NCBI RefSeq assembly: GCF_902498805.1
Contig: NZ_LR701637.1
Coordinates: 467,807 to 531,806, forward strand
DNA from: Imperialibacter sp. EC-SDR9
GTDB lineage: Bacteria; Bacteroidota; Bacteroidia; Cytophagales; Cyclobacteriaceae
DNA length: 64,000 nt
Reading direction: 5' to 3'
The position numbers and the translations under genes are program-made. Shown here piece by piece: positions 27,451-36,824 of this stretch. The notes beneath the pieces are model-generated. The model made no database searches and was not told the origin of the DNA. It saw only the letters and a list, made by a program, of their open reading frames with translations. Each line of letters begins with the position of its first letter. The stretch's first letter is position 1.

Positions 27451-27924
27451 ATGAAGAGAGTGATTCTGGTTGTAGTTCTATCAATGGCGTTATCCTGTTT
27501 TACCAACGCACAAACGACTCCGCCCATCCCCCCATTCCAGCATGTGAGTGTCGAAACAATTGACTATTCGGGCATCAAGGATATGTTTCAGGTGAGCTTG
27601 TACGCCAGAAGATGGCTTACCATAGAGCAGTTTCATCTGATTGGAGACACAAGGGAGAATTGGGATGCCGAGATCAGGCAGGACTCCTGTAGTGTAATGA
27701 CATTCAAACTTGAGACACACGAACGGATAAGTGGAAAATACCATACGTCGTTGTACCTGGTAGATTGCAAAAGTGACACTGTTTATCAAAGCGATGGCAA
27801 GGCGATGGGTTCTTCACCGGCACAAGGGTTCCAGTATGCGGCGGATGCTGCCCTGAAAGACTTTAAAAAGGATTGGGAAAAGGGTCAGGAGCCCTCAGAA
27901 AAGTCGAAGAAAAGGAAAAATTAA
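27451..27924 (+). CDS. Secreted hypothetical protein
   Basis: 157 residues from the ATG at 27451, with a clear signal peptide (MKRVILVVVLSMALS, probable cleavage after TNA-Q). The mature part is small and beta-rich (VSLYARRWLTIEQFHLIG), ending in a Lys/Glu-rich tail. The stop codon overlaps the ATG of the hydrolase gene by one base (TAATG), so they are translationally coupled. Function unknown. A TAnnTTTG-like word (27408-27415, TATTTTTG) lies upstream but lacks a well-spaced -33. Confidence 0.65.
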   Translation: MKRVILVVVLSMALSCFTNAQTTPPIPPFQHVSVETIDYSGIKDMFQVSLYARRWLTIEQFHLIGDTRENWDAEIRQDSCSVMTFKLETHERISGKYHTSLYLVDCKSDTVYQSDGKAMGSSPAQGFQYAADAALKDFKKDWEKGQEPSEKSKKRKN

Positions 27925-28703
27925 TGTCCGTTATACATTTTGCTCATTCCAATGGGTTTACAGCGCTTACTTACCGCTATTTCCTTGAGCAGCTAGCGCC
28001 GCACGATGTGCAATATTTGGAAAAATTCGGGCACGACGAGAGGTTTGAACCAAGGTTTTCCTGGGCGCCACTAACCAATCAGCTCATTGAATCAATAGAA
28101 AAGCAAAAGAAGCCAGTCATTGGCCTTGGCCACTCCCTTGGAGCTGTGGTTACACTGAACGCTTACTATAAACGACCAGATTTGTTCCAAGGGTTGATCA
28201 TGATGGATCCGCCATTTTTTGGTCAAAAAATGCGCCTCCTGTTATTAGGCGCAAGAATTGTGGGCATTTCCGGCAAGCTTGTGCCGCCAGCTGTAAAAGC
28301 AAAAAAGAGAAAGTGGGAATGGGACAGTAAGGCGGTGGTAGCCGAAAGCTTCAGAAATAAGCCACTGTTCAAAGATTTTCACCCCGAGGCTTTTAAAGAC
28401 TACATTGAGCACGGTCTTGTAGAGACGGAGCAGGGCAGGGCGAAACTAGATTTTTCAACGAAAGAAGAGTACAGGATTTTTAAGCACACACCATTTTCAT
28501 TGGGAAGCGGGAAGATTGATGTACCAAGCTTTTACCTCTACTCTAATCGTTTTGAGATCGGTTCTGCAGCTTCCATTGAGGAGCACAAAAAGAGGTTCAA
28601 ACAAACTGAGTTCATCGCTGTGGATGCTGGTCATATGTTTCCCATGGAGCAGCCAGAAAAGACGGGGCAGCTCGTAAAAGACCTGATCACACGGGCAATG
28701 TAA
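27924..28703 (+). CDS. Alpha/beta hydrolase
   Basis: 259 residues from the ATG at 27924. Fold landmarks: IHFAHSNGF (oxyanion region), nucleophile Ser in GLGHSLGAVV (about 91-95), MMDPPFFG, and catalytic His in VDAGHMFPMEQP near the end. It is likely a cytoplasmic esterase or lipase-like enzyme; the substrate is unknown. It is coupled to the preceding secreted protein and overlaps the convergent kinase gene by 17 bp at the 3' ends. Confidence 0.88.
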   Translation: MSVIHFAHSNGFTALTYRYFLEQLAPHDVQYLEKFGHDERFEPRFSWAPLTNQLIESIEKQKKPVIGLGHSLGAVVTLNAYYKRPDLFQGLIMMDPPFFGQKMRLLLLGARIVGISGKLVPPAVKAKKRKWEWDSKAVVAESFRNKPLFKDFHPEAFKDYIEHGLVETEQGRAKLDFSTKEEYRIFKHTPFSLGSGKIDVPSFYLYSNRFEIGSAASIEEHKKRFKQTEFIAVDAGHMFPMEQPEKTGQLVKDLITRAM

Positions 28704-31700
28704 TCGTGAACCGGCTGCCGTTGTCAGGTTTGCTCATCACTTCAATGCTACCACCGTGTCGTTCAATAATGCCAAACGTGATAGACAGACCCAACCCGGT
28801 GCCTTTTCCATAGCCTTTGGTGGTGAAGAAGGGTTCAAATATTTTGTTCTGAATGTCGTCCGACATGCCGCAGCCGTCGTCTTCCACATAGATCTTTACT
28901 TTATCGGCAAAACCTTCAGTTCTGATGATTACGATACCTTTTTCGGCCACCGCATCCAGTGCATTTGAAATAAGGTTCATAAATACCTGATTGATTTGGC
29001 CGGGAAAGCATTCAACAGGCTTCATCGAATCTCCATATTCCTTTTTTATCCGTACCCTTTTTTCCTTGATCTTAGGGGAGAGTAGCACTAGTGAATTGTC
29101 GATGCCTATATGAAGGTTAGTCAGCTGCTTATCGCCTTTATCGTTCATGGAAAAGGTTCGCAGCCCGTGGACTATTTGCGACGTTCTAACGGCCCCCTCA
29201 CGAATCGCCTCCACCACCTGGAACATGCCCTCTTTGGTTTCATTGAAATATAGCTCCTCTTTAAGGGCGGTTATTTCCCGCAAAAAGGCAGGTGAAATAT
29301 TTGGTTCATCTGATTCTTCCAGCTCAGCGTACTTGTTTAGCACGGTAATAAGGTCTTGCAGGGAATTCTTGAGCCCGTCCACGCCTGCATAAACAAAGTT
29401 GACGGGGTTGTTGATCTCATGTGCAATGCCAGCAGTAAGCTCACCCAGTGATGCCATTTTTTCAGCTTGAATGAGCTTCGCTTGCGCAGCCTTCAACTCC
29501 ATCAGCGCTTTTTCAAGGTTGTGGGTCTTTTCAGCAATTTGTTGGTAAGCAGAGGCATTCTCAAGGGCGATGGCTACGTGCAACGCCAGGCTTCTCAGGA
29601 TATTGACCTGATAGGTTTGGTACTGCTCAGCTTCCAGATGCTGAACCGTTAACACACCTATGCGCTTATTTTTCACCACAAGTGGGAGATAAATCACCGA
29701 CCTGTAAACCGAATGATTGGTAGAAAATCCCACAAAATCGGGTTGCAAGGTGGTATCGAAGAAAATTTCTTCCCTTGAGTTTTCAAGACAAGCAATGGCC
29801 GGGTGATCGGCCTTTTTATGCGAGACATTTATTTTTTCTATTGAAGCTGAGCCTTTGCTTATTACCTGAAACCTTAGCTTGTGGCTGTCTTCTTCAAAAA
29901 GGCCTACGCCGACAATTGAGTAGTCCATCAGGCCATGTATATACCTGAACACAATTTGCACAATATCACTTACCGAAAGGTGGGAGTTGATCTCTTTGGC
30001 CACCTCACTGAGGCGCTTAATATCGTTGTACGACTCTTCCAGCTTGTCTTTCTGAGTTTCAATTTCCTCTTTTTGGTAGTTGATTTCTTCGTTCTGGCCC
30101 TGCAGCAGTTTCTTAGCCCGTGCGTTGATGCGGTAGCTCCTCAGAATAAGGAACAAAATGACCAATACCAGGGAGGTGACGCCGATGAAGAAATTTCTCA
30201 GGCTTTTGATTTTGGTCAGCTCTAGATCCTGAATGGCCTGCTCCTGAAGGAGAATTTCGATCTCTTTCTGGTTTTCTTTTTCTTCCAGCTCCTTTTTCTT
30301 GAGCGCAAGGTCTTGAATGAACTTGTTTTTTTGCAACAACTCTATGTCATTGTCTTTGTTTTGCGCCTCTAGTCTGGCCTGCTCCAGTTTAAGCTTTTGC
30401 TCTTCCTGGATTTTCTCTGCGAGCTGTTTCCCCAGAATGATCCGCTGGATTTCATTGTCACGTTGCAGCAAGTCAATATCCCTTTGCTTTTCCTGAGATT
30501 CGAGCTGAAGCTCTTTCAATGCCAGGTCTTTAATTTCCTTTTCTACCATCAGCAGCCTGATCTCGTTCTCTTTTTTGTCCAGCGTAAGTAGCTGATTGAA
30601 CTGAGACTTGGCATGTCGTTGTCGGTCAGTGGAAATGGAATCGGACAACCAGGCAAATTTTTTGAAGTATCCCAGAGACTGTTTGTAATCGCCAAGATGT
30701 TCGTGAATGTCGGAAAGGCGTTTATAGGTGACAATAAGGTCTTCGGACTTTTGTGGGAGCTTCTCGCCAATTTGAATGGCAGTTTCAGCAAATGTTCTTG
30801 CTTTTTCCCACTGATCCATTTTCATGTAGGTGGCAACTACCTCGTTGTATAGCGGAAGTGTTTTTGAGGGAGTCTTTCTTGCTTCATTCGATTTGATGGC
30901 TTCGAAGAAGTAGTTCAGCGCTCTGGAATTGTCGCCCATATCATGGTAAATGCTCCCGATATTTGCCAGCAGCACCATGTCGCCCACATAGAATGGATCA
31001 TTGCTATGATGCTTCAGGTCGAGTTCGAGCGACTCTTTGAAGTATTCCAGCGCCAGCATTTTTTCATCGAGGTACTGATAGAGGTAACCGATATTGTTCA
31101 GAGAGGCGATGATGCCGGGCGTATCCTTTATAGCCTGGTAAATGGACAACACCTGCAGGTCGTAAGCCAGGGCCAGGGTGTGCTTCTTTTCGTCGATATG
31201 CAGAAGGGCAAGCCTGCGTAATAGCGTCAACTCAGCTTGCTTGTCGTCGCTGCTAATCAGGTGAAGCATGAGTTGGTAGTTCTCAATCGCTTTCTGGTTG
31301 TTGCCAGCCAGTTCAAAGGCCCTGGCAGCCTTTCCCAGGCTATACTTCATGCCCAGCGTGTCATTGATCTCTTTTTTCTCCTCATAGGCCTTCATGAAAT
31401 ACACCCAGGCTTTTTGGGGCACTTTCCATTCATCGTATAGCTCACCGATAAGGTCGTTGCTTTGCGATGCTTCCATTTGTTTGCCAAGGAGTTCAAACTC
31501 CCTGAGGGCGACGAGATAATGATTGAGCGAGGAGGCGAATTGTTCTTTTTGCTTGTAGCTGTCGCCGATCACTATATTGCTTCTGGCTATGAGGCATCGG
31601 ATGGCCCTCGATTCCGCCATAGCGAGCGCATTGTTACCATAAAAAATTGCTGAGTCCAGTCTCTTTTCGGAGAGGGCTATTTCTGCTTTTAGCAAGAAGG

Positions 31701-31809
31701 AAGTCGCCTTCAGGCTGTCTTCTGTATACGGATAGGGAGTTTCCTGTGAGAAAGCAGTTTCCCACACAAGAAAGATAAGAATGAGCAGTATGTAGGCTTT
31801 CTTAAGCAA
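28687..31809 (-). CDS. TPR-GAF sensor histidine kinase
   Basis: 1040 residues. A signal peptide (to about 22) is followed by about eight TPR-like repeats (to about 400, periplasmic), a long charged coiled coil (405-535), one transmembrane segment (about 539-558), a second coiled coil, a GAF domain (about 615-760), and a kinase core with H-box LGELTAGIAHEINNPVNF and HATPase motifs (DDGCGM, GYGKGTGLGLS). No receiver domain. Its start overlaps the end of the REC-kinase gene by 8 bp. The TPR region may sense periplasmic peptides or partners. Confidence 0.9.
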   Translation of the reverse strand: MLKKAYILLILIFLVWETAFSQETPYPYTEDSLKATSFLLKAEIALSEKRLDSAIFYGNNALAMAESRAIRCLIARSNIVIGDSYKQKEQFASSLNHYLVALREFELLGKQMEASQSNDLIGELYDEWKVPQKAWVYFMKAYEEKKEINDTLGMKYSLGKAARAFELAGNNQKAIENYQLMLHLISSDDKQAELTLLRRLALLHIDEKKHTLALAYDLQVLSIYQAIKDTPGIIASLNNIGYLYQYLDEKMLALEYFKESLELDLKHHSNDPFYVGDMVLLANIGSIYHDMGDNSRALNYFFEAIKSNEARKTPSKTLPLYNEVVATYMKMDQWEKARTFAETAIQIGEKLPQKSEDLIVTYKRLSDIHEHLGDYKQSLGYFKKFAWLSDSISTDRQRHAKSQFNQLLTLDKKENEIRLLMVEKEIKDLALKELQLESQEKQRDIDLLQRDNEIQRIILGKQLAEKIQEEQKLKLEQARLEAQNKDNDIELLQKNKFIQDLALKKKELEEKENQKEIEILLQEQAIQDLELTKIKSLRNFFIGVTSLVLVILFLILRSYRINARAKKLLQGQNEEINYQKEEIETQKDKLEESYNDIKRLSEVAKEINSHLSVSDIVQIVFRYIHGLMDYSIVGVGLFEEDSHKLRFQVISKGSASIEKINVSHKKADHPAIACLENSREEIFFDTTLQPDFVGFSTNHSVYRSVIYLPLVVKNKRIGVLTVQHLEAEQYQTYQVNILRSLALHVAIALENASAYQQIAEKTHNLEKALMELKAAQAKLIQAEKMASLGELTAGIAHEINNPVNFVYAGVDGLKNSLQDLITVLNKYAELEESDEPNISPAFLREITALKEELYFNETKEGMFQVVEAIREGAVRTSQIVHGLRTFSMNDKGDKQLTNLHIGIDNSLVLLSPKIKEKRVRIKKEYGDSMKPVECFPGQINQVFMNLISNALDAVAEKGIVIIRTEGFADKVKIYVEDDGCGMSDDIQNKIFEPFFTTKGYGKGTGLGLSITFGIIERHGGSIEVMSKPDNGSRFTITLPV

Positions 31810-33010
31810 TTTCTTTTTGGGTTACAACCTCATACAGAGGAAGGTATACTTTTACTTTGGTTCCCTTATTCACGCTGCTATCGATAATAAGCTGTCCATG
31901 CATTTTTTCTATGAACTCCTTGCCCAGCCTGAGACCCAGGCCTGCACCTTTTTCATTCATAGTGCCCCTTCTTGGCTCGCTCCACATATTTCCCTTCAGT
32001 TTATCGATCAGTTCTTGTGGAATGCCCACCCCGTCGTCGACAATTGAAATGATGACTATATCCTTTTCTTTACTGAACGAAAGGTGTATTTCCCCTTTTT
32101 CGTGAGAGTACTTGATAGCATTGCTGATCAGGTTCCTCAGCACAAGACTTACCATGTTTTCATCCACCATTGACCATAGCGGGTGTCCATCAGTTTCCAT
32201 GATAATTCGTATGTCTTTCTGTGAGGCCAGAAAATCGAATAAGTCCACCTGGCCTTTGGCTACCTTCACCAGGTCAGTTTTTTTGTTGCTGATTTTAATA
32301 TCACCTGTTTGCGACAATGACCAGTGAAGTAGGTTGTCGAGCAGTTGGGTAACGTGTTGGAGGTACTCCTTTGCTTTTTCGCCCAGGTCATGCACTTTTT
32401 GCTCATCAAGCTGATGCTTAAAGCTGAGCATAATTTCGAGCAGGATGTTTAGTGAAGCGATAGGCAGTTTCAGATCATGAGAGATGATCGAAAAAAATTT
32501 GTCCTTGACTTCATTGAGGGTGGAGAGCTCTTTGTTTTTTGTGGCCAGCTCCTGGGTGCGTTCAATCACCTTTTGCTCCAGGTTAGCCTTAGCCTTGCCC
32601 AGGTCGTCGATCAGGGCTTTGTTTTGAGTGCTGAGTTCGTATTTCTGTATGGCGTTGTTGAGGGTAAGCAGCAAGTGGTTGGAATCCCACGGCTTGAGTA
32701 TGAACTGGTAAATACCTACCTCATTGACCGCTTTGAGTATCACATCAATATCGCTGTAGGCAGTGAGAATCATCTTGATGGAATCGGGCGATATCTGGTT
32801 AGCTTTCGATAGGAAATCGATGCCACTCATGCCAGGCATTCTTTGGTCGGAAATAATCACCTGAACCACCTCAGTCTTCAAAATATCCAGGGCCTCCTCA
32901 GCTGAATTGGACGTGATTACCTTAAAATTCCTGAAAAAGGCATTGCGAAATACGATGAGGTTGTTCGACTCATCGTCTACATATAAAATAGAATACTTTT
33001 TTTCTTGCAA
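31802..33010 (-). CDS. Response-regulator / histidine kinase hybrid (REC-HisKA-HATPase)
   Basis: 402 residues: receiver domain (1-125, SILYVDDESN ... ISDQRMPGMSGIDFL with phospho-acceptor Asp ... LKPWD), a coiled-coil linker, HisKA (FFSIISHDLKLPIASLNILL, about 170) and HATPase (NLISNAIKYSHEKG, VDDGVGIP, EKGAGLGLRLG). No membrane segment and no DNA-binding domain. First gene of a two-gene unit with the TPR-GAF kinase; the receiver would be phosphorylated by a partner kinase and modulate its own kinase domain. Confidence 0.9.
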   Translation of the reverse strand: MQEKKYSILYVDDESNNLIVFRNAFFRNFKVITSNSAEEALDILKTEVVQVIISDQRMPGMSGIDFLSKANQISPDSIKMILTAYSDIDVILKAVNEVGIYQFILKPWDSNHLLLTLNNAIQKYELSTQNKALIDDLGKAKANLEQKVIERTQELATKNKELSTLNEVKDKFFSIISHDLKLPIASLNILLEIMLSFKHQLDEQKVHDLGEKAKEYLQHVTQLLDNLLHWSLSQTGDIKISNKKTDLVKVAKGQVDLFDFLASQKDIRIIMETDGHPLWSMVDENMVSLVLRNLISNAIKYSHEKGEIHLSFSKEKDIVIISIVDDGVGIPQELIDKLKGNMWSEPRRGTMNEKGAGLGLRLGKEFIEKMHGQLIIDSSVNKGTKVKVYLPLYEVVTQKEIA

Positions 33011-33165
33011 GGTGGTTTGGTTAGGTAGTTGCTAAGTCTTAAACATTCAGACGGAAAAGAACCCCCATATTGTTACAAAACTTTAGCTTCACTACCTTCT
33101 TTTTAGCAATTAGTTACCCTGTGCACTCATATTTTTCAGGATGCAGATACTTTTTTTTGGCAATG

Positions 33166-33199
33166 TTGATAATAATGGACAAACTAACTTTTATGTTTG
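33166..33199 (+). promoter_or_regulatory. Promoter for the VTT-domain gene
   Basis: TTG (33166-33168), 23-nt spacer, TATGTTTG (33192-33199), within the accepted TTG-N17-23-TAnnTTTG consensus. The implied transcript starts near 33206, 15 nt before the ATG at 33221. Confidence 0.55.
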
Positions 33200-33220
33200 C
33201 CCGGGAAGAATTGACCAAGT

Positions 33221-33784
33221 ATGAACAGACAAAGTTTTCTGCTACAGAATCTTTTAAAGGGCCTGGCCTGGTTTGCTCTTTTGGTGATAGCTTACCTTGT
33301 GGTGAAACGTTATGTGGATGTTGACTACCTGGATTGGCTGTCTCCCATATACGAAAAGCCGCTGTACGTATTTTCAATATTCACAGTCTCCGAGGTTGTG
33401 GTGGGCATCATTCCACCCGAGGTATTTATGATCTGGTCGCTCAGAGAAGGAGTGGCAGCCATTTATATCTCTAACGTTTTGATTTTGGCCACGCTTTCCT
33501 ATGCTGCAGGAGTGATCGGGTACTTTATTGGCTCCTACCTCAATCAGACCCAGTTCTACAAAACCCTCGAGAAAAACTTTTTTGGTAAGTACACCACCTA
33601 CCTGGACGAATATGGCGGCTTTTTGATCATTGTCGCTGCGCTCACACCACTACCTTTTTCAGGCATTTGCATGCTAGTGGGCGCCTTGAAATATTCGTTC
33701 AAAAAGATGTTGCTATTCTCCCTTACCCGGTTCATACGCTTTAGTGCGTATGCTTATATTATCTGGGCCGCCCACTATTTTTAA
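33221..33784 (+). CDS. VTT-domain (DedA/SNARE-associated-like) membrane protein
   Basis: 187 residues, five or six hydrophobic segments. The family features are FTVSEVVVGIIPPEVFMIWS (the re-entrant GIIPPE loop), GVIGYFIGSYL, and ALTPLPFSGICMLVGAL with the conserved Pro-containing second re-entrant loop. VTT/DedA proteins act in lipid scrambling or maintaining envelope potential. Some databases misname close homologues as short-chain dehydrogenases; no such fold is present. Converges with the next gene, with 7 bp between. Confidence 0.82.
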   Translation: MNRQSFLLQNLLKGLAWFALLVIAYLVVKRYVDVDYLDWLSPIYEKPLYVFSIFTVSEVVVGIIPPEVFMIWSLREGVAAIYISNVLILATLSYAAGVIGYFIGSYLNQTQFYKTLEKNFFGKYTTYLDEYGGFLIIVAALTPLPFSGICMLVGALKYSFKKMLLFSLTRFIRFSAYAYIIWAAHYF

Positions 33785-33791
33785 TTAACTT

Positions 33792-34562
33792 CTACTTCAT
33801 CGAGTTAATTTTATTGATTATCGCCACATAGTCTTCAACATCCTTGGGCTTGATCTTATTGGCCTTGGCATACGCTTTTAATTCATTTTCTTTTCCAGGC
33901 AAAAGTGAGAACACATTGGAGTTCTTGCCTTTGCTTAGCTCAATAGCTTTGCCGTTTACGATGGAGAGATAAACCGGTTTCTTCAGAATTTGATCATTCT
34001 TGTTGCCGACATTCAGGGCTATGTTGTAGTCCGCCTTCTTGATTGTGATCTTTTCGTAAGAATAAAGCGGCACAGCTCCGTCAACGATTACCTCCAGAAA
34101 AATATTGGCAGGCATATCGTCGCCGCTGCCCTTTAGCTGATTCACGTTGACATACCTTTGGTACTTATTGGTGGAACTCTTCAGGTCAAAATATTTTACT
34201 TTATTTCCGTCCAATCCTCTCACACCATCATCATAGTTGATCTCAATAAGGTTGCTTCTCAAGTCATACCTTATAACCAAACCCTCATAAACTTTTGGAG
34301 CCATAGTCAACTCAAATTTGCCTTCCCTGAATTCGGAATCCAGATAGAAGTCTCCTTCGAGCGATGCCGGCGGCAGGGGTATTCCGAAAGTTGCCGTGTT
34401 GGGGTTAACAACGGCAAGGCGGTCAACAGCATTTTGCTTTTGCAGGTATTCGTTGCCTGATGTGGAGGCTGTACTTCCAACATTTGAGCCCTGGGCGAAG
34501 GATGAAGAAATTGCTGTAGAAAATAAAAGTGATAGCGTTATTTGAGCTACGTGTTTTCTCAT
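33792..34562 (-). CDS. Secreted hypothetical protein
   Basis: 256 residues from the ATG at 34562, which opens a signal peptide (MRKHVAQITLSLLFSTAISS, cleavage after FAQ). The mature part has strand-rich repeats (KFELTMAPKVYEGLVIRYDL, YDDGVRGLDGNKVKYFDL) and a Lys/Asn-rich tail. Longer forms reading to 34685 would overlap the hemH start and lack a signal. It is divergent from hemH across about 80 bp. No family recognised. Confidence 0.7.
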   Translation of the reverse strand: MRKHVAQITLSLLFSTAISSSFAQGSNVGSTASTSGNEYLQKQNAVDRLAVVNPNTATFGIPLPPASLEGDFYLDSEFREGKFELTMAPKVYEGLVIRYDLRSNLIEINYDDGVRGLDGNKVKYFDLKSSTNKYQRYVNVNQLKGSGDDMPANIFLEVIVDGAVPLYSYEKITIKKADYNIALNVGNKNDQILKKPVYLSIVNGKAIELSKGKNSNVFSLLPGKENELKAYAKANKIKPKDVEDYVAIINKINSMK

Positions 34563-34644
34563 GATTGCATTTTGTTTAACTAAATTAATTAAAAGAATTC
34601 GACAACCATCCTTAAAAAATCCTGTTAGTCTATAAATTTGAAAT

Positions 34645-35688
34645 ATGAATAACAAGAAAGGGAAAAAGGGAGTGTTGCTGGTCAATTTAGGAACACCAGA
34701 TCAGCCAGATACCCCTAATGTAAGGAAATACCTGAGAGAATTTTTAATGGACGGCCGGGTAATTGATATTCCTTTTGTACAAAGGTGGATGCTTATTAAC
34801 TTTATCATTGCTCCCTTTCGTGCGCCTAAGTCAGCGGCAGAGTATCAAAAGCTGTGGGATGAGCGTGGTTCGCCGCTTAAATATTATGGGGAAGACGTCA
34901 GGGACTTACTTCAGAAAGAATTGACCAATGATTACGTGGTTGCACTGGCCATGCGGTATCAAAACCCTAGCATAGCATCAGGGCTGGAAGAGTTAAAGAA
35001 AGCTCACGTGAGCGAAATAATTGTGGTGCCACTTTTTCCACAATATGCCTCTGCCAGCACAGGCTCGGTTGCTGACAAAGTAATGGAGCTTGTTCGGAAA
35101 TGGCAGATCATACCAAATATTCGTTTCATCAATCAGTTTGCCGACGACCCACTGTTCATAGAAGTGATTGCTCAGCGGGCAAAAAAATGGATGGAGCAGC
35201 ATGACTACGATCACTACTTATTCAGCTATCATGGATTGCCCGAGAGACAGATTCTCAAAGGATCGGTTGGTTCCCAGTGCCAGCTGGGCAAGTGTTGCAA
35301 TAGCTTCCACGACAAGAACCGGTATTGCTACCGGGCCCAGTGTTTTCTTACCTCACGGTTGATTGCTGAAAGCTTGGGTATTCCTGAAGACAAATACACA
35401 GTTGCTTTTCAAAGCAGGCTGGGCAAAACCCCCTGGATACAACCATACACTGACGAGAAGCTGGTAGAGTTTGCTGAAAAAGGCTACAAAAAAGTGCTCG
35501 CCTTTTCTCCGGCTTTTGTATCGGATTGCCTCGAAACAACTGTTGAAGTCGGCGAGACCTACCATGAGCAATTTCTGGAGGCCGGCGGGGAACGTTGGGA
35601 CTTGGTAGAAAGCCTCAACGATCATCCGCTTTGGATACAATGCCTGAAAAACCTGGTGTTAGAGAAAGCTTCCGAGGTCAGGCCCTGA
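34645..35688 (+). CDS. hemH: Ferrochelatase
   Basis: 347 residues. The active-site His is in FSYHGLPERQI, and VLLVNLGTPDQP, LAMRYQNPSI and FSPAFVSDCLETTVE are standard family blocks. It inserts Fe2+ into protoporphyrin IX, the last step of haem synthesis, at the inner membrane's cytoplasmic face. A five-cysteine segment (QCQLGKCC ... YCYRAQC, about residues 213-233) follows the active site, as in many Bacteroidota ferrochelatases. Its last 11 bases overlap the convergent desulfurase gene. Confidence 0.96.
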   Translation: MNNKKGKKGVLLVNLGTPDQPDTPNVRKYLREFLMDGRVIDIPFVQRWMLINFIIAPFRAPKSAAEYQKLWDERGSPLKYYGEDVRDLLQKELTNDYVVALAMRYQNPSIASGLEELKKAHVSEIIVVPLFPQYASASTGSVADKVMELVRKWQIIPNIRFINQFADDPLFIEVIAQRAKKWMEQHDYDHYLFSYHGLPERQILKGSVGSQCQLGKCCNSFHDKNRYCYRAQCFLTSRLIAESLGIPEDKYTVAFQSRLGKTPWIQPYTDEKLVEFAEKGYKKVLAFSPAFVSDCLETTVEVGETYHEQFLEAGGERWDLVESLNDHPLWIQCLKNLVLEKASEVRP

Positions 35689-36820
35689 CGGCCACAAGCT
35701 CAGTCAGTTTTTGAACGGTGAAGTCGATATCCTGCTGGGTGGTGAAGCGAGAGAAAGAAAACCGGATATTTCCCCTCATGGGATCTACTCCCAAGGCACC
35801 CAGCACATGCGAGCCAACGTGAGAACCGCTGGAGCAAGCGCTGCCACCAGAGGCAGAAACGCCCTCGATGTCCAGGCTGAATAAGAGCATGTCGTTGTCT
35901 TCGTTGGGAGGAAGACTGATGCTGAGCACGGTATAAAGGCTATTAGCCAAATTGGCGGAGTCGCCGTTAAAGGTGATGCCCTCAACGCTGGCGGATAGCT
36001 GGCGGATCATGCTCTCTTTCAGGCTTTCCATGTGCTTCCGGTGCTCATCCATGTGCTCGTAGGCAAGCTCCAACGCTTTGGCCAGGCCAATGATGCCCGG
36101 AACGTTTTCAGTGCCCCCCCGCATATTTCTCTCCTGAGCACCACCATGAATGAAAGGATGAATCTTGCAGTTATGGTTGATGTGCAGGAAGCCAACGCCT
36201 TTTGGCCCATGAAATTTGTGGGCAGCCCCTACCATCATGTTCAGATTGAGCACCTGCAGGTCGTGCCTGTAGTGCCCAACAGCCTGCACAGTGTCGGTGT
36301 GAAAAACAGCCTTGTACTCCTTAGCTAGCTGACCTATTTTCTCAATATCATTCAGGTTACCAATTTCATTGTTGGCATGCATCAGGCTGACCAATGCCTT
36401 GCCGGGATGGTCTTTCAGAAATGCCTCCAGGTGATCAAGGTTCACATGGCCTTTTTCGTCAAGCTCCACATAGGTCAGGGCAATTTTGCCCTGCTCGTGC
36501 AGGTACTCAAGTGTGTGAAGCACAGCGTGATGCTCAATTTTTGATGTGATGACATGAGTAAGCCCGTACGCTTCTATCGATTTCACCAGGGCAGTATTAT
36601 CCGCCTCAGTACCACCGGATGTAAAAAAGATTTCTGAGGGCGAGGTATTCAGTAACTCAGCTACTTTTTTCCTTGACCTTTCTATCGCCGACCTCACCAG
36701 CCTACCGTGCCCATGTATAGAGCTGGGGTTGCCGAAGTGCTCGGTCAGGTAGGGTAGCATGGCCTCCAGCACTTCTTTGTCGAGTGGTGTGGTGGCAGCA
36801 TTGTCAAGGTATACTCGCAT
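35678..36820 (-). CDS. Cysteine desulfurase (NifS/IscS family)
   Basis: 380 residues. PLP landmarks: TSGGTEADNTALV, the SKIEHHAVLHTLE His, the Schiff-base Lys in GAAHKFHGPKGVGFLHI, and the mobile-loop catalytic Cys in ASGGSACSSGSHVGSHVL (about 321). The enzyme takes sulfur from cysteine for Fe-S clusters and thio-modified tRNA. No iscU or iscR is adjacent. It lies 4 bp behind glmM on the same strand, so the two are probably one transcript. Confidence 0.93.
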   Translation of the reverse strand: MRVYLDNAATTPLDKEVLEAMLPYLTEHFGNPSSIHGHGRLVRSAIERSRKKVAELLNTSPSEIFFTSGGTEADNTALVKSIEAYGLTHVITSKIEHHAVLHTLEYLHEQGKIALTYVELDEKGHVNLDHLEAFLKDHPGKALVSLMHANNEIGNLNDIEKIGQLAKEYKAVFHTDTVQAVGHYRHDLQVLNLNMMVGAAHKFHGPKGVGFLHINHNCKIHPFIHGGAQERNMRGGTENVPGIIGLAKALELAYEHMDEHRKHMESLKESMIRQLSASVEGITFNGDSANLANSLYTVLSISLPPNEDNDMLLFSLDIEGVSASGGSACSSGSHVGSHVLGALGVDPMRGNIRFSFSRFTTQQDIDFTVQKLTELVAVRA

Positions 36821-36824
36821 GGCT

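Noticed and set aside
33221..33784. Short-chain dehydrogenase annotation for the VTT protein
   Set aside because: It has only membrane segments with VTT re-entrant loop motifs and no Rossmann glycine motif or YxxxK active site.
34633..34640. TAAATTTG just before hemH as a promoter
   Set aside because: It ends 4 bases before the ATG, so transcription would start inside the start codon, and no -33 element is well placed.
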